From assembly GCF_034190915.1 (NCBI RefSeq), contig NW_026947547.1:1090001-1154000 (forward strand): a DNA stretch of 64,000 bases, written 5' to 3'. Positions 10,505 to 19,977 of this stretch are shown here, one piece after another. Each line of letters begins with the position of its first letter. Position 1 is the stretch's first letter. Origin of the DNA: Cavia porcellus. Taxonomy: Eukaryota > Chordata > Mammalia > Rodentia > Caviidae. The translations under genes and the position numbers were made by a program. The notes below the pieces were generated by a model that worked only from the letters and a program-made list of their open reading frames with translations, ran no database searches and was not told the DNA's origin.

Positions 10505-11735
10505 AGGGTTAGGGATACGGTTAGGTTTGGGTTAGTGTTAGGGTTAGGGTTAGGGTTAGGGTTAGGTTTGTTTAGGGATGGTTAGGCTTAATGTTAAGGT
10601 TAGGGTTAGCATTAGGCTTAGCGTTAGGGTAAGGCTTAGCGTTAGTTTTACGGTTTGGGTTAGTGTTAGGGTTAGGGTTGGGTTAGGGTAAGGGTTAGGG
10701 TTAGGGTTAGGGTTCGAGGTAGGGTTAGGATTAGGGGTTAGGGTTAGGGTTTGGTTTAGGGTTATGGTTTGGGTTGGGTTAGGGTTAGGGTTAGGTTCAG
10801 GGTTAGTGTTAGGCTTAGAGCTAGGGTTAGGATTAGAGATAGGATTAGGTTTAGTGTTAGTGTTAGGGTTAGGGTTGGGTTAGGGTTTATTGTCTGGGTT
10901 AGGGTTAGGGTTAGGCTTTGGGTTAGGGTCAGGGTTAGGTTTAGGGTTAGCGTTGCATTAAGGTTAGGGTCAGGTTTAAGATTAGTGTTAGGGTTAGGTT
11001 TAGGTGTTAGGGTTAGGGTTAGGTTTAGGGTTGGGTTAGGCTTAGTCTTAGGGTTAGGGTTATGTTTAGTGATGGTTAGGGTTGGTTAGGGGTAGGCTTA
11101 AGGTTAGGGTTACGGTTACATTTAGGTTTAGGTTAGGGTTAGGGTTATGTTGAGGGTTAGGTTTAGGTTTAGGTTTAGGGTTAGAGTTTGGGTTAGGGTA
11201 GGAATAGAGTTAAGGTTGGGTTGGGTTAGGGATAGGATTAATATAGAGTTAGGCTTAGGGTTAGAGTTACGGTTTGGGTTAGTGTTAGGCTTAGGGTTTG
11301 GTTAGGGTAAGTGTTAGGGTTAGGGTTAGGGTTAGAGTTAGGGTTAGGATTAGGAGTTAGGTTTAGTGTTAGGGTTGGGTTAGGGATAGGGTTGGGTTAG
11401 TGTTAGGGTTAAGGATAGGTTTAGGGTTGGGTTAGGGTAGGGTTTGCGGTTTTGTTTCGGTTTGGGGTTGGCGTTGGGGTTTGGGTTAGGGTAAGTGCTA
11501 GGGTTAGGGTTAAGGTTAGGGTTAGGTTTGGTTAGGGTTGGTTAGGCTTAGTGTTAGGGTTAGGGTTAGCATTAGGCTTAGGGTTAGGGTAAGGCTTAGG
11601 GTTAGGGTTACGGTTTGGGTTAGTGTTAGGGTTGTGGTTGGGTAGGGTAAGTTTTAGGGTTAGTGTTAGGGTTCGAGTTAGGGTTAGGATTAGGGTTAGG
11701 GTTAGGTTTAGGGCTGGGGTCAGTGTTATTGGGTT
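10505..11735 (+). repeat. Block D, copy 1 (long form)
   Basis: D anchors: GGGATGGTTAGGC near 10,576, GCATTAGGC near 10,610, GAGATAGGATTAGG near 10,836, TTTATTGTCTGGG near 10,886, GTGATGGTTAGGG near 11,070, GGTTACATTTAGG near 11,117 (as GGTTACA), GGAATAGAGTTAAGG near 11,200 and GTTTGCGGTTTTGTTTCGG near 11,442. A second GCATTAGGC appears near 11,570, so the first few hundred bases of D are partly repeated at its end. Confidence 0.68.
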
Positions 11736-12639
11736 ATGGTTAGGGTTATGGTTAGGTTTATGGTTGGGTTTGGGTTAGGGCTAGGGTTAGGGTTAGTGTT
11801 TGGGTTAGGGTTAAGTATAGGGTTGGGTTCGGTTTCGGGTTAGGGTTAGGTTTAGGGTTGGGTTAGGTTTAGAATTAAGGTTGGGTTAGGGTTAGATTTA
11901 GGGTTAGCGTTAAGGTTAGGGTTAACGTTTGGGTTAGGATTAGATTAGGGTTAGGCTTAGAGTTAGGGTTAGGGTTACATTTAGTGTTGGATTAGGTGTA
12001 AGTTTAGAGTTAGTGTTACGGTTATGGCTAGTTTTAGTTTAAGGTTAGGGTTAGAGTTGGTGTTAGGCTTTGGGTGGGGGTAAGGGTTAGGTTTAGGGTT
12101 AGGGCTCGGGTTAGGATTAGGCTTAGGGTTTGAGGGTTAGTGTCAGTGTTGGAGGTTGAGGGTAAAATTTAGGGTTAGGGCTCAGGTTAGGTGTAGCGTT
12201 CGGTTTAGGGTTAGGGTTAGGTTAGGTTTAGGTTTAGGGTTAGGGCTAGGATTAGGATTAGTGTTGGGTTAGAGTTAGGGTTAGGGTTATCCTTGGGGTT
12301 AGTTTTAGTGTGAGGGTGATGGTTAGGTTAGAGTTAGGATTGGGTTAGAGTTAGGGTGAGAATTAGAGTTAGGGTTAGGGTGAGAATCAGGGTTAGGTTC
12401 AGGGTTAGGGCTAGCGTTAGAGTTAGGGTTAGGTTTAGTTTTTGGGTTATGGTTGTGTTCGGGTTAGGTTTTCAGTTAGGGTTAGGGTTAGGGTTTTGGC
12501 TAGGATTAATATTATTGTGTTATGGTTATGGTTAGGGTTAGGGTTACGTTTGGCTTAGGGTTAGGTTTAGGGTTAGGGTTGTGTTAGTATTAGGGATAGG
12601 GTTAGTGTTAGGGTTTGGTTAGGGTTAGGGTTATGGTTA
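11736..12639 (+). repeat. Block B, copy 4 (5' part missing)
   Basis: The ATTGGGTTATGG linker is followed directly by the middle of B (GTATAGGGTTGGGTTCGG near 11,816), so about the first 300 bp are missing. The rest is intact: GGATTAGGTGTAAG near 11,988, GGGTAAAATTTAGGG near 12,160 and AATATTATTGTG near 12,508. Confidence 0.7.
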
Positions 12640-13104
12640 GGCTTAGCGTAAGGGTTAGGGTTAGGGTTAGTGTTGGGTTATGGTTAGAGTTTATGTTTAG
12701 GGTTAGGGTTTAGGCTTGGTTTAGGGTTAGGCTTAGGGTTAGGGTTAGGTTTAGTTTTGGTTATGGTTCGTTAGGGATAGGGTTAGGGTTAGGGTTATGG
12801 TTAGGTTTAGATTAGGGTTCGAGTTAGGCTTAGGTTTAGGGTTAGTGTTGGGATTAGTGTTTAGGTTGGTTTGGGTTAAGGTTAGGGTTAGGTTTTTGGT
12901 CAGGATTAGGTTTAGGTGTTAGGGTTAGGGTTAGTGTTTGTGTTAGGGTTAGGGTTAGGTATAGGGTTGGGCTTGGTTTCGGGTTAGAGTTAGGTTTAGG
13001 GTTGTGTTATGTTTAGAATTAGGGTTCGGTTAGGGTTAGCGTTAGGGTTAGGGTTAGTGTTAGGGTTAGGGTTAGGTGTTAGGTTTAGAGTTAGGGTTAG
13101 TGCT
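12640..13104 (+). repeat. Block B, copy 5 (5' part only)
   Basis: Begins with GGCTTAGCGTAAGGG and GGGTTATGGTTAGAG, then GTTCGTTAGGGATAGG near 12,766, GGATTAGTG near 12,852 and GTATAGGGTTGGGC near 12,959. After TAGAATTAGGGTTCGG at 13,013 the sequence returns to the B start GGTGTTAGGTTTAGAG at 13,074 and at once crosses into block A. It is a fragment left by exchange. Confidence 0.62.
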
Positions 13105-13440
13105 GGGTTAGGTTTAGGCTTAGTGTTAGGGTTACAGTTGGGGTTAGATTTACTTTTAGGCTTAGGGTTGGGTTTCAGGTTAGGGTTAGGGTTAGGCTTT
13201 TGGTTAGGTTTAAGTTTAGGATTAATTTAGGGTTGGTTTCAGTTGGTTAGGGTTAGGGTTAGGCTTAGTCTTAGGCCTAGGTTTAGGGTTAGCGTTAGAT
13301 TCAGGGTTAGGTTTAGTGTCAGGGTTGTGTTATGGTTAGGATTAGGTTTAGGCTTATGGTAGGGTAAGGGTAGCGTTAGGGTTAGGGTACTCTTATCGTT
13401 ACGGTTATGGTTAGGGATAGGGTTAGGGTTCGTGTTGGGT
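13105..13440 (+). repeat. Block A, copy 6 (3' half only)
   Basis: Only the second half of A is present: GATTTACTTTTAGG, GGGTTTCAGG near 13,168, CTTTTGG near 13,196, GTGTCAGGG near 13,316 and AGGGTACTCT at 13,384. The CATTAG and GGCGATAGG half is missing. Confidence 0.7.
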
Positions 13441-14785
13441 TAGGTTTAAGGTTAGGGTTAGGTTTAGGGTTAGGGTTAGGGTAGGATTAGGGTTAGGGAT
13501 AGGGTTAGTGTTGGGTTAGTGTTAGGGTTAGGGATAGGTTTAGGGTTGGGTTAGGGTAGGGTTTGCGGTTGTGTTTCGGTTTGGAGTTGGCGTTGGGGTT
13601 TGGGTTAGGGTAAGTGCTAGGGTTAGGGTTAGGGTTAGGTTTGGTTAGGGTTAGGGTAGTATTAGGGTTAGGGATAGGGTTAGGGTTGGGTTAGTGTTAG
13701 GGTTAGGGATAGGTTTAGGGTTGGGTTATGGTAGGGTTTGCTGTTGTGTTTCGGTTTGGAGTTGGCATTGGGGTTTGGGTTGGGGTAAGTGCTAGGGTTA
13801 GGGTTAGGGTTAGGGTTAGGTTTGGTTAGGGTTGGTTAGGCTTAGGGTTAGGGTTAGGGTTAGCATTAGGCTTAGGTTTAGGGTTAGGCTTAGGGTTAGG
13901 GTTACGGTTTGGGTTAGTGTTAGGGTTAGGGTGGGGTTAGGTTAAGGGTTAGGGTTAGGGTTAGGGTTCGAGTTAGGGTTAGGATTAGGGTTAGGGTTAG
14001 GTTTAGGGCTGGGGTCAGTGTTATTGGGTTATGGTTAGGGTTATGGTTAGGTTTATGGTTGGGTTTGGGTTAGGGCTAGGGTTAGGGTTAGAGTTAGGGT
14101 TAGGATTAGGGGTTAGGGTTAGGGTTCGAATTACGGTAAGGGTTGTGTTAGGATTAGGGTTAGGGTCAGGGTTAGCGTTAGTCTTAGGGCTAAGGTTAGG
14201 ATTAGAGATAGGATTAGATTTAGTGTTAGTGTTAGGGTTAGGGTTGGGTTAGGATTTATTGTTTGGGTTAAGGTTAGGGTTAGTTTTGGGTTAGGGTCAG
14301 TGTTAGGGTTAGGGTTAGCGTTGGTTTGAGGTTAGGGTTAGCGTTATGGTTAGGGTTAGGGGTTAGGTTTAGGTTTAGGGTTAGTGTTGGTTTAGGGTTA
14401 GCCTTAGGGTTAGGGTTAGGGTTAGTGATGGTTAGGGTTGGTTAAGGTGAGGGTTAAGTTTAGGGTTACTGTTACATTTAGGTTTAGGTTAGGGTTATGG
14501 TTAGTTTGAGGGTTAGGGTTAGGTTTAGGTTTAGGGTTAGGATTTGGGTTAGGGTAGGATTAGAGTTAATTTTGGGTTGGGTTAGGGTTAGGGTTAAGTT
14601 TATGGTTAGCATTAGGTTTAGGTGTTAATGTTAATGTTAAGGTTTGGGTTAGGGTTAGGTATAGGGTTGCGTTAGGTTTAGGGTTAGGGTTAGGCTTAGC
14701 ATTAGGGTTAGGGTTAGGTTTAGGGTTAGAGTTAAAGTGAGGGTTTAGGGTTGGGTTTAGGGTTAGTGTTAGTGTTAGGCTTAGG
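13441..14785 (+). repeat. Block D, copy 2 (long form with local duplication)
   Basis: Contains the GTTTGCGGTTGTGTTTCGG box twice (see the 175-bp duplication), then GCATTAGGC near 13,862, GTTCGAG near 13,966, GGGTCAGTG near 14,011, GAGATAGG near 14,205, TTTATTGTTTGGG near 14,256, GTGATGG near 14,432, GGTTAGCATTAGG near 14,600 and GTGAGGGTTTAGGG near 14,738. A linker-like ATTGGGTTATGG lies inside it near 14,023. Confidence 0.65.
13510..13860 (+). repeat. 175-bp tandem duplication in block D
   Basis: GTTTGCGGTTGTGTTTCGG at 13,561 recurs as GTTTGCTGTTGTGTTTCGG at 13,736. The flanking GGATAGGTTTAGGG and GGTTTGGGTT...GTAAGTGCTAGG follow in the same order. One of the clearest short tandem duplications in the window. 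Confidence 0.82.
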
Positions 14786-15818
14786 GTTAGGTGTTAGTTA
14801 GTGTTAGGTTTAGGGTTGGGTTAGGGTTAGGCTTAGGGTGAAGTTTAGGTTTAGTTTTGGTTATGGTTCGTAAGGGATAGGGTTAGGATTAGCCTTAGGG
14901 TTAGGTATAGTGTTGGTTTTGGTTTCGGGTTAGGCTTAGGTTTATTGTTGGGTTAGGTTTAGTAAGGTTGGGTTAGGCTTAGGTTTAGGGTTAGCGTTAA
15001 GGTTAGGGTTAACCCTTTGGGTTAGGGTTAGATTAGTGTTAGGCTTAGAGATAGGTTTAGGGTTACGTTTAGTGTTGGATTAGGTGTAAATTTAGAGGTA
15101 GTGTTACGGTTATGGTTATGGTTAGTTTAAAGTTAGCGTTAGAGTTGGGGTTAGGCTTTGGGTGGGGGTGTTAGGGTGAGTGTTAGGGCTAGGGTTAGGG
15201 TTAGGCTTAGGGTTTGAGGGTTAGGGTTAGTGTTGGAGGTTTAGTGTAAAATTTAGGGTTAGGTCTCAGGTTAGGTGTAGCGTTCGGTTTAGGGTTAGGG
15301 TTAGGTTAGGTTTAGGTTTAGGGTTAGGGCTAGGGTTAGGATTAGTGTTGGGTTAGAGTTAGGGTTAGGATTAGCCTTGGGGTTAGTGTTAGTTTGAGGG
15401 TGAGGGTTAGGTTAGGGTTAGGATTGGGTTAGAGTTAGGGTGAGAATTAGGGTTAGGGTTAGGGTGAGAATCAGGGTCAGGTTCAGGGTTAGGGCTAGCG
15501 TTAGAGTTAGGGTTAGGTTTAGGTTTAGGGTTAGAGTTGTGTTAGGGTTAGGTTTAGAGTTAGGGTTAGGGTTCGGGTTCGGGCTAGGATTAATATCATT
15601 GGGTTATGGTTATGGTTAGTGTTAGGGTTACGTTTGGCTTAGGATTAGGTTTAGGGTTAGGGTTGTGTTAGTGTTAGGGATAGGTTTAGTGTTAGGGTTG
15701 GGTTAGGCTTAGGGTTAGGGTTAGGGTTAGGGTTAGTGTTAGAGTTATTGGGTTATGGTTAGGGTTATGGTTACGTTTATGGTTGGTTTTGTGTTAGGGT
15801 TAGGGTGAGGGTTAGGTT
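14786..15818 (+). repeat. Block B, copy 6 (alpha, internal deletion)
   Basis: B start, then GTTCGTAAGGGATAGGG near 14,867 followed directly by GGTATAGTGTTGG near 14,904: the section with GATTAGGGTTCGG, GGATTAGAG and the GGTCA-CATTAGG region is deleted. Downstream it has GGTAAAATTTAGGG-like sequence at 15,244, GTCTCAGG near 15,264 and AATATCATTGGG at 15,592. The AATATCATT variant and GTCTCAGG link it to the B copy at 1500. Confidence 0.7.
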
Positions 15819-16564
15819 TATGTTTTGGGTTAGGTTTGGTTTAGGGTTAGTATTAAGGTTCGGTTTGGGTTAGTTTTAGGGTTACGGCTAGGGTTAGGGT
15901 TACGTCTGGGTTAGGTTTTGGGTTAGGTTAGTGTTAGGGTTAGGGTTAAGGTTAGGGGTAGGTTAGAGTTAGTGTTAGGGTTAGGGTTTCATTAGTGTTA
16001 GTGTTATGGTTAGGGTTGGGCTTGGGGTTAGGGTAGTGGTTGTGGTTGGCGATAGGTTTACGGCAAGGTTTAGGTATAGGGTTAGGGTTAGGGTTCGGTT
16101 TAGATTAGGTTAGGTTTTGTTAGGTTAAGTGTTAGGCTTAGGTTTATGGGTAGGGTAGGGTTAGTGTTAGTTTTAGGGTTAGGGTTGGGTTAGGGTTGGT
16201 GTTAGGATTACAGTTAGGGTTAGATTTACGTTTAGGGTTAGGGTTGGGTTTCAGGTTAGGGTTAGGGTTAGGCTTTTGTTTAGGTTTAAGTTTAGGGTTA
16301 ATTAAGGGTTGGTTTCGGTTGGTTAGTGTTAGGGTTAGGCTTAGGCTTAGGCTTAGGTTTAGGGTTAGGGTTAGATTTAGGGTTAGGTTTAGTGTCAGGG
16401 TTGTGTTACGGTTAGGGTTAGGGTTAGGGTTAGGTTTAGGCCTATGGTAGGGTAAGGGTAGCGTTAGGGTTAGAGTACTCTTATTGTTAGGGTTATGGTT
16501 ATGGTTAGGGTTAGGGTTCGTGTTGGGTTAAGTTTAGGTTTAGGGTTAGGGTTGGGTTAGGGTT
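15819..16564 (+). repeat. Block A, copy 7 (sister of copy 3)
   Basis: Complete A with AGAGTACTCT at 16,472. It shares GGTTTACGGCAAGG and GATTAGGTTAGGTTTTG near 16,100 with copy 3, and like it is followed by a long block C. Confidence 0.76.
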
Positions 16565-18776
16565 GCTGTTGGGGTTGTGGTTCAGGTTGGGTTTGGGGTT
16601 GTGTTTGGGTTTAAGGTTAGGGCTAGGTTAAGGGTTAGGTTTAAGGTTAGGGTTAGGGTTAGGGTTAGGGTTAGTGTTTGGGTTAGGGTTAGCTTTAGGG
16701 TTAGGTTTAGGTTTAGTTTTGGGTTAACGTTGGGTTAGTATTAGGGTTAGTTTTAAGTTTAGGGTTAGGGTTAGGGTTAGGGTTAGGTTAAGGTTATGCT
16801 TTGGGTTATTATTAGAGTTAGGTTTAGGGTTGTGTTAGGGTTGTTTAGGGTTAGGGTTAGGATTAATCTTAAGGTTAGGGTTAAGGTTAGGGTTGTTTTA
16901 GGTTGGTTTCGGTTAGGGTTAGGGTTAGGTTTCGTGTTGGATTAGGTTTAGGGTTAGTGTTAGGATTATGCTTAGCTTTAGCTTAAGGGATAGTGTTAGG
17001 GCTATGGTTGTGTTAGGGTTAGGGTTATGGTTAGGGTTAGGGTTAGGTTTAGTGTTGGTTTAGGTTTAGGGTTACGGTCAGGGTTAGGGTTTAGGGTTAG
17101 AATTAGGGTTAAGTTTTAGTTTAGGGTATATCTTGTTTTAACGTTAGGGTTAGGGTTAGGTTTAGGTTTAGGTTTGGGTTGGTTTAGGTTTACGTTTAGG
17201 GTTAGTGTTATAGTGTTAGGTTGAGGGTTAGGGTTAGGGTTAGTGTTAGGTTGAGGGTTAGGGTTAGGATTAGGGTTATGGTTATGGTTAGGCTTATGTT
17301 TAGTGTTTGGTTAGGTGTACGGTTAGGCTTAGGTTTATGTTTAGGGTAAATGTTTGGTTAAGGTTAGACTTAGGGTTAGAGTTAATTTTAGGGTTGGGTG
17401 GGTTAGGTTTTCGGTTAGAGTTAGTGTTATGGTTTGTATTAGCGTCAGGGTTAGGGTTAGCGTTAGGCTTAGTGTTAGGTTTAGGGTTAGGTTTAGGGTT
17501 AGGTTAGGTTAAGGTTAGGGTTAGGGTTACGTTTAGTGTTCGGTTAGGTTTACGGTTAGGTTTAGATTTAGGATTACAGTTAAGGTTAGTTTTAGGGTTA
17601 CGTTTAGTGTTGGGTTAGGTGTAGGTTTAGCTTTAGTGCTACGTTTAGGGTTAGGGTTAGTTTAGGGTAGGGGTTAGTGTTGGCATTGGGGTTAGGGTGT
17701 GGGTAAGGGTTACGGTTAGGGTTAGGGTGAGGGTTAGGGTAAATGTTGGGTTAAGGTTAGGGTTAGGGTTAGGGTTAGGGTTAGGGTTAGCTTTTGGGGT
17801 AGGTTTAGAGTTGGGTTAGGGTTAGGGTTAGGGTTAGGGTTAGGGTTGGGTTAGGTTTAGGGTTAGGGTTATGGTTGGTTTGGGGTTGGTGTTGGGGTTG
17901 CTGTTCAGGTTGGGGTTGGATTCGTTTTGGATTTGAGGTTAGGGCTAGGTTAAGGGTTAGGGTTAGGTTTAGGTTTACAGTTAGGTTTAGAGTTAGGTTT
18001 AGGGTTAGGGTTAGGTTTAGTGTTAGGGTTAGGGTTAGGGGTAGGGGTAGTGTTTGGGTTAGGCTTAGCTTATGGTTAGGGTTAGGTTTAGTTTTTGGTT
18101 ACGTTTAGGTTTAGGGTTAAGGTTTGGTTAGGATTATGTTTAGGGTTAGGTTTAAGGTTAGGGTTAGAGTTAGGGTTTGGGTTACATTAGGGTTATGTTT
18201 TGGGTTAGAATTAGGGTTAGGTTTAGGGTTGGGTTAGGGTTAAGCTTAGGGTTATGGTTAGGGTTAGCGTTGGTTTGCGTTAGTTTTAGGGTTAGGGTTA
18301 GTGTTGGGTAGGTTTAGGGTTAGTGTTAGGGTTATGCTAAACGTTAGGTTTAGGGATAGTGTGAGGGCTAGAGTTGTGTTAGGGTTAGGATTAGCTTAGG
18401 GTTAGGTTTAGTTTTAGGTTTGGGTTGGGTTAGGTATACAGTTAGGGTTAGTGTTATGGTGAATGTTAGGGTCAGGGTTAGGGTTAGGGTTATTGTGAGG
18501 GTTAAGGTCAGGGTTAGGGTTAGGGTGAGGGTTTAGATCTTGAGGTAGGTTTAGGGTTAAATTTAGGAAAAATATTGGGTTAAGGTTATGGTTATGGTTA
18601 TGGTTAGGGTTAGGGTTGGATTAGGATTGTGTTGTGTTAGGTATATGGTTAGGGTTAGTGTTAAGGTGAGTGTTAGGGTAAGGGTTAGGGTTAGGGTTAG
18701 GGTTATTGTTAGGTTTAGGTTTAGGATTAGGGTTAGGGTTAGGATTAGCGTTAAGGTTGCTTCAGGTTTGGGTTAG
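16565..18776 (+). repeat. Block C, copy 2 (3' truncated)
   Basis: Follows copy 1 closely through the head, TATGCTTTGGG near 16,796, GGATTAATCTTAAGG near 16,859, GGGTATATCTTG near 17,125, GTTGGCATTGG near 17,679, AAATATTGGG near 18,569 and TTTAGATCTTGAG at 18,532. It stops just after TTGCTTCAGGTTTGGG at 18,772, where it jumps into the 3' end of a block A. About half of the block is missing. Confidence 0.74.
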
Positions 18777-18891
18777 GGTTAGGGTAGCGTTAGGGTTAGA
18801 GTACTCTTATCTTTAGTGTTATGGTTATGCTTAGAGTTAGGGTTCGTGTTGTGTTAGGTTTAGGGTTAGGGTTAGGGTTGGGTTAGGGTTG
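18777..18891 (+). repeat. Block A, copy 8 (3' tail only)
   Basis: Starts at GGGTAGCGTTAGGG and includes the AGAGTACTCT palindrome at 18,798. The upstream 450 bp or more of A is missing. Confidence 0.68.
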
Positions 18892-19228
18892 CTCTTGGGT
18901 TGTGGTTCAGGTTCGTGTTGGGGTTGGTTTTGGGTTTAAGGTTAGGGCTAGGTTAAGGGTTAGGTTTAGGGTTAGGGTTAGAGTTAGTGTTTGGGTTAGG
19001 GTTACCTTTAGGATTAGGGTTAGGTTTAGTTTTGGCTTAAGGTTGGGTTAGGATTAGGGTTAGGTTTAAGTTTAGGGTTAGAGTTAGGGTTAGGTTAAGG
19101 TTATGGTTTGGGTTATAGTTAGGGTTAGGTTTAGGCTTGTGTTATGGTTGTTTAGGGTTAGGGTTAGGATTAATCTTAGGTTTAGGGTTAAGGTTAGGGT
19201 TAGGGTTAGGGTTAGGGTTAGGGTTAGG
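18892..19228 (+). repeat. Block C, copy 3 (first 340 bp only)
   Basis: Head variant CTCTTGGGTTGTGG, then TTTTGGCTTAAGG near 19,031, ATGGTTTGGGTTATAG at 19,103 and GGATTAATCTTAGG near 19,166, then a jump to a block A start at 19,229. CTCTTG, GGCTTAAGG and GGGTTATAG are shared only with the C copy at 60,311. Confidence 0.7.
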
Positions 19229-19977
19229 TTTGTGTTTTGGGTTAGGTTTGGGTTAGGGTTAGTATTAGGGTTCGGGTTGGGTTAGTGTTAGCTTTAGGGC
19301 TAGGGTTAGTGTTACGTTTGGGTTAGGTTAGGGTTAGGGTTACTGTTAAGGTTAGGGGTAGTGTTAGAGTTAGTGTTAGGGTTAGGGTTTCATTAGTGTT
19401 AGTGTTATGGTTCGGGTTATGGTTAAGGTTGGGGTTTGGGTTAGGGTTGTGGTTGTGGTTGGCGATAAGTTTAGGGCAAGGTTTAGGGATAGGGTTAGGG
19501 TTAGGGTTCGGTTTATATTTGGTTAGGGTTGGTTAGGGTAAGTGTTAGGCTTAGGTTATTGGTAGGGTAGGGTTAGTGTTGGGGTTAGGGTTAGGGTTGG
19601 GTTAGGGTTAGTGTTAGGGTTACAGTTAGGGTTAGGGTTAGGTTTAGATTTTCGTGTAGGGTTAGGGTTGGGTTTCAGGTTAGGGTTAGGGTTAGGCTTT
19701 TGGTTAGGTTTAAGTTTAGGGTTAATTTAGGGTTGGTTTCGGTTGGTTAGGTTTAGAGATAGGCTTAGGCTTAGGCTTAGGTTTAGGGTTACGGTTAGAT
19801 TTAGGGTTAGGTTTAGTGTCAGGGTTGTGTTACGGTTAGGGTTAGGGTTAGGGTTAGATTAAGGTAAGGGTAGCGTTAGGGTTAGAGTACTCTTATCGTT
19901 AGGGTTATGTTTATGGTTAGGGTTAGGGTTCATGTTGTGTTAGGTTTAGGGTTAGGATTAGGGTTGTGTTAGGGTTG
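19229..19977 (+). repeat. Block A, copy 9
   Basis: Complete copy with CATTAG near 19,390, GGCGATAAG at 19,461, TTCGTGTAGGG near 19,651, CTTTTGG near 19,696 and AGAGTACTCT at 19,884. GCCTATGG is replaced by GATTAAGG near 19,857. GGCGATAAG and CGTGTAGGG are shared with the copy at 63,021. Confidence 0.75.

Noticed and set aside
10769..11089. 106-codon plus-strand frame, and about thirty similar frames of 60-114 codons on both strands
   Set aside because: The translations are only VR, GL, PN, TL and related dipeptides, which is what TTAGGG gives in its two stop-free frames. No domain, no unbiased codon use, no start context. Matching frames in different places are copies of the same satellite block.
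13561..13579. GTTTGCGGTTGTGTTTCGG as the remnant of a transposon or unique sequence
   Set aside because: It looks less like TTAGGG than its neighbours, but it recurs in D copies at 11,442, 13,736 and 30,329 and, inverted, near 36,105. There are no terminal repeats, target duplications or coding remnants.
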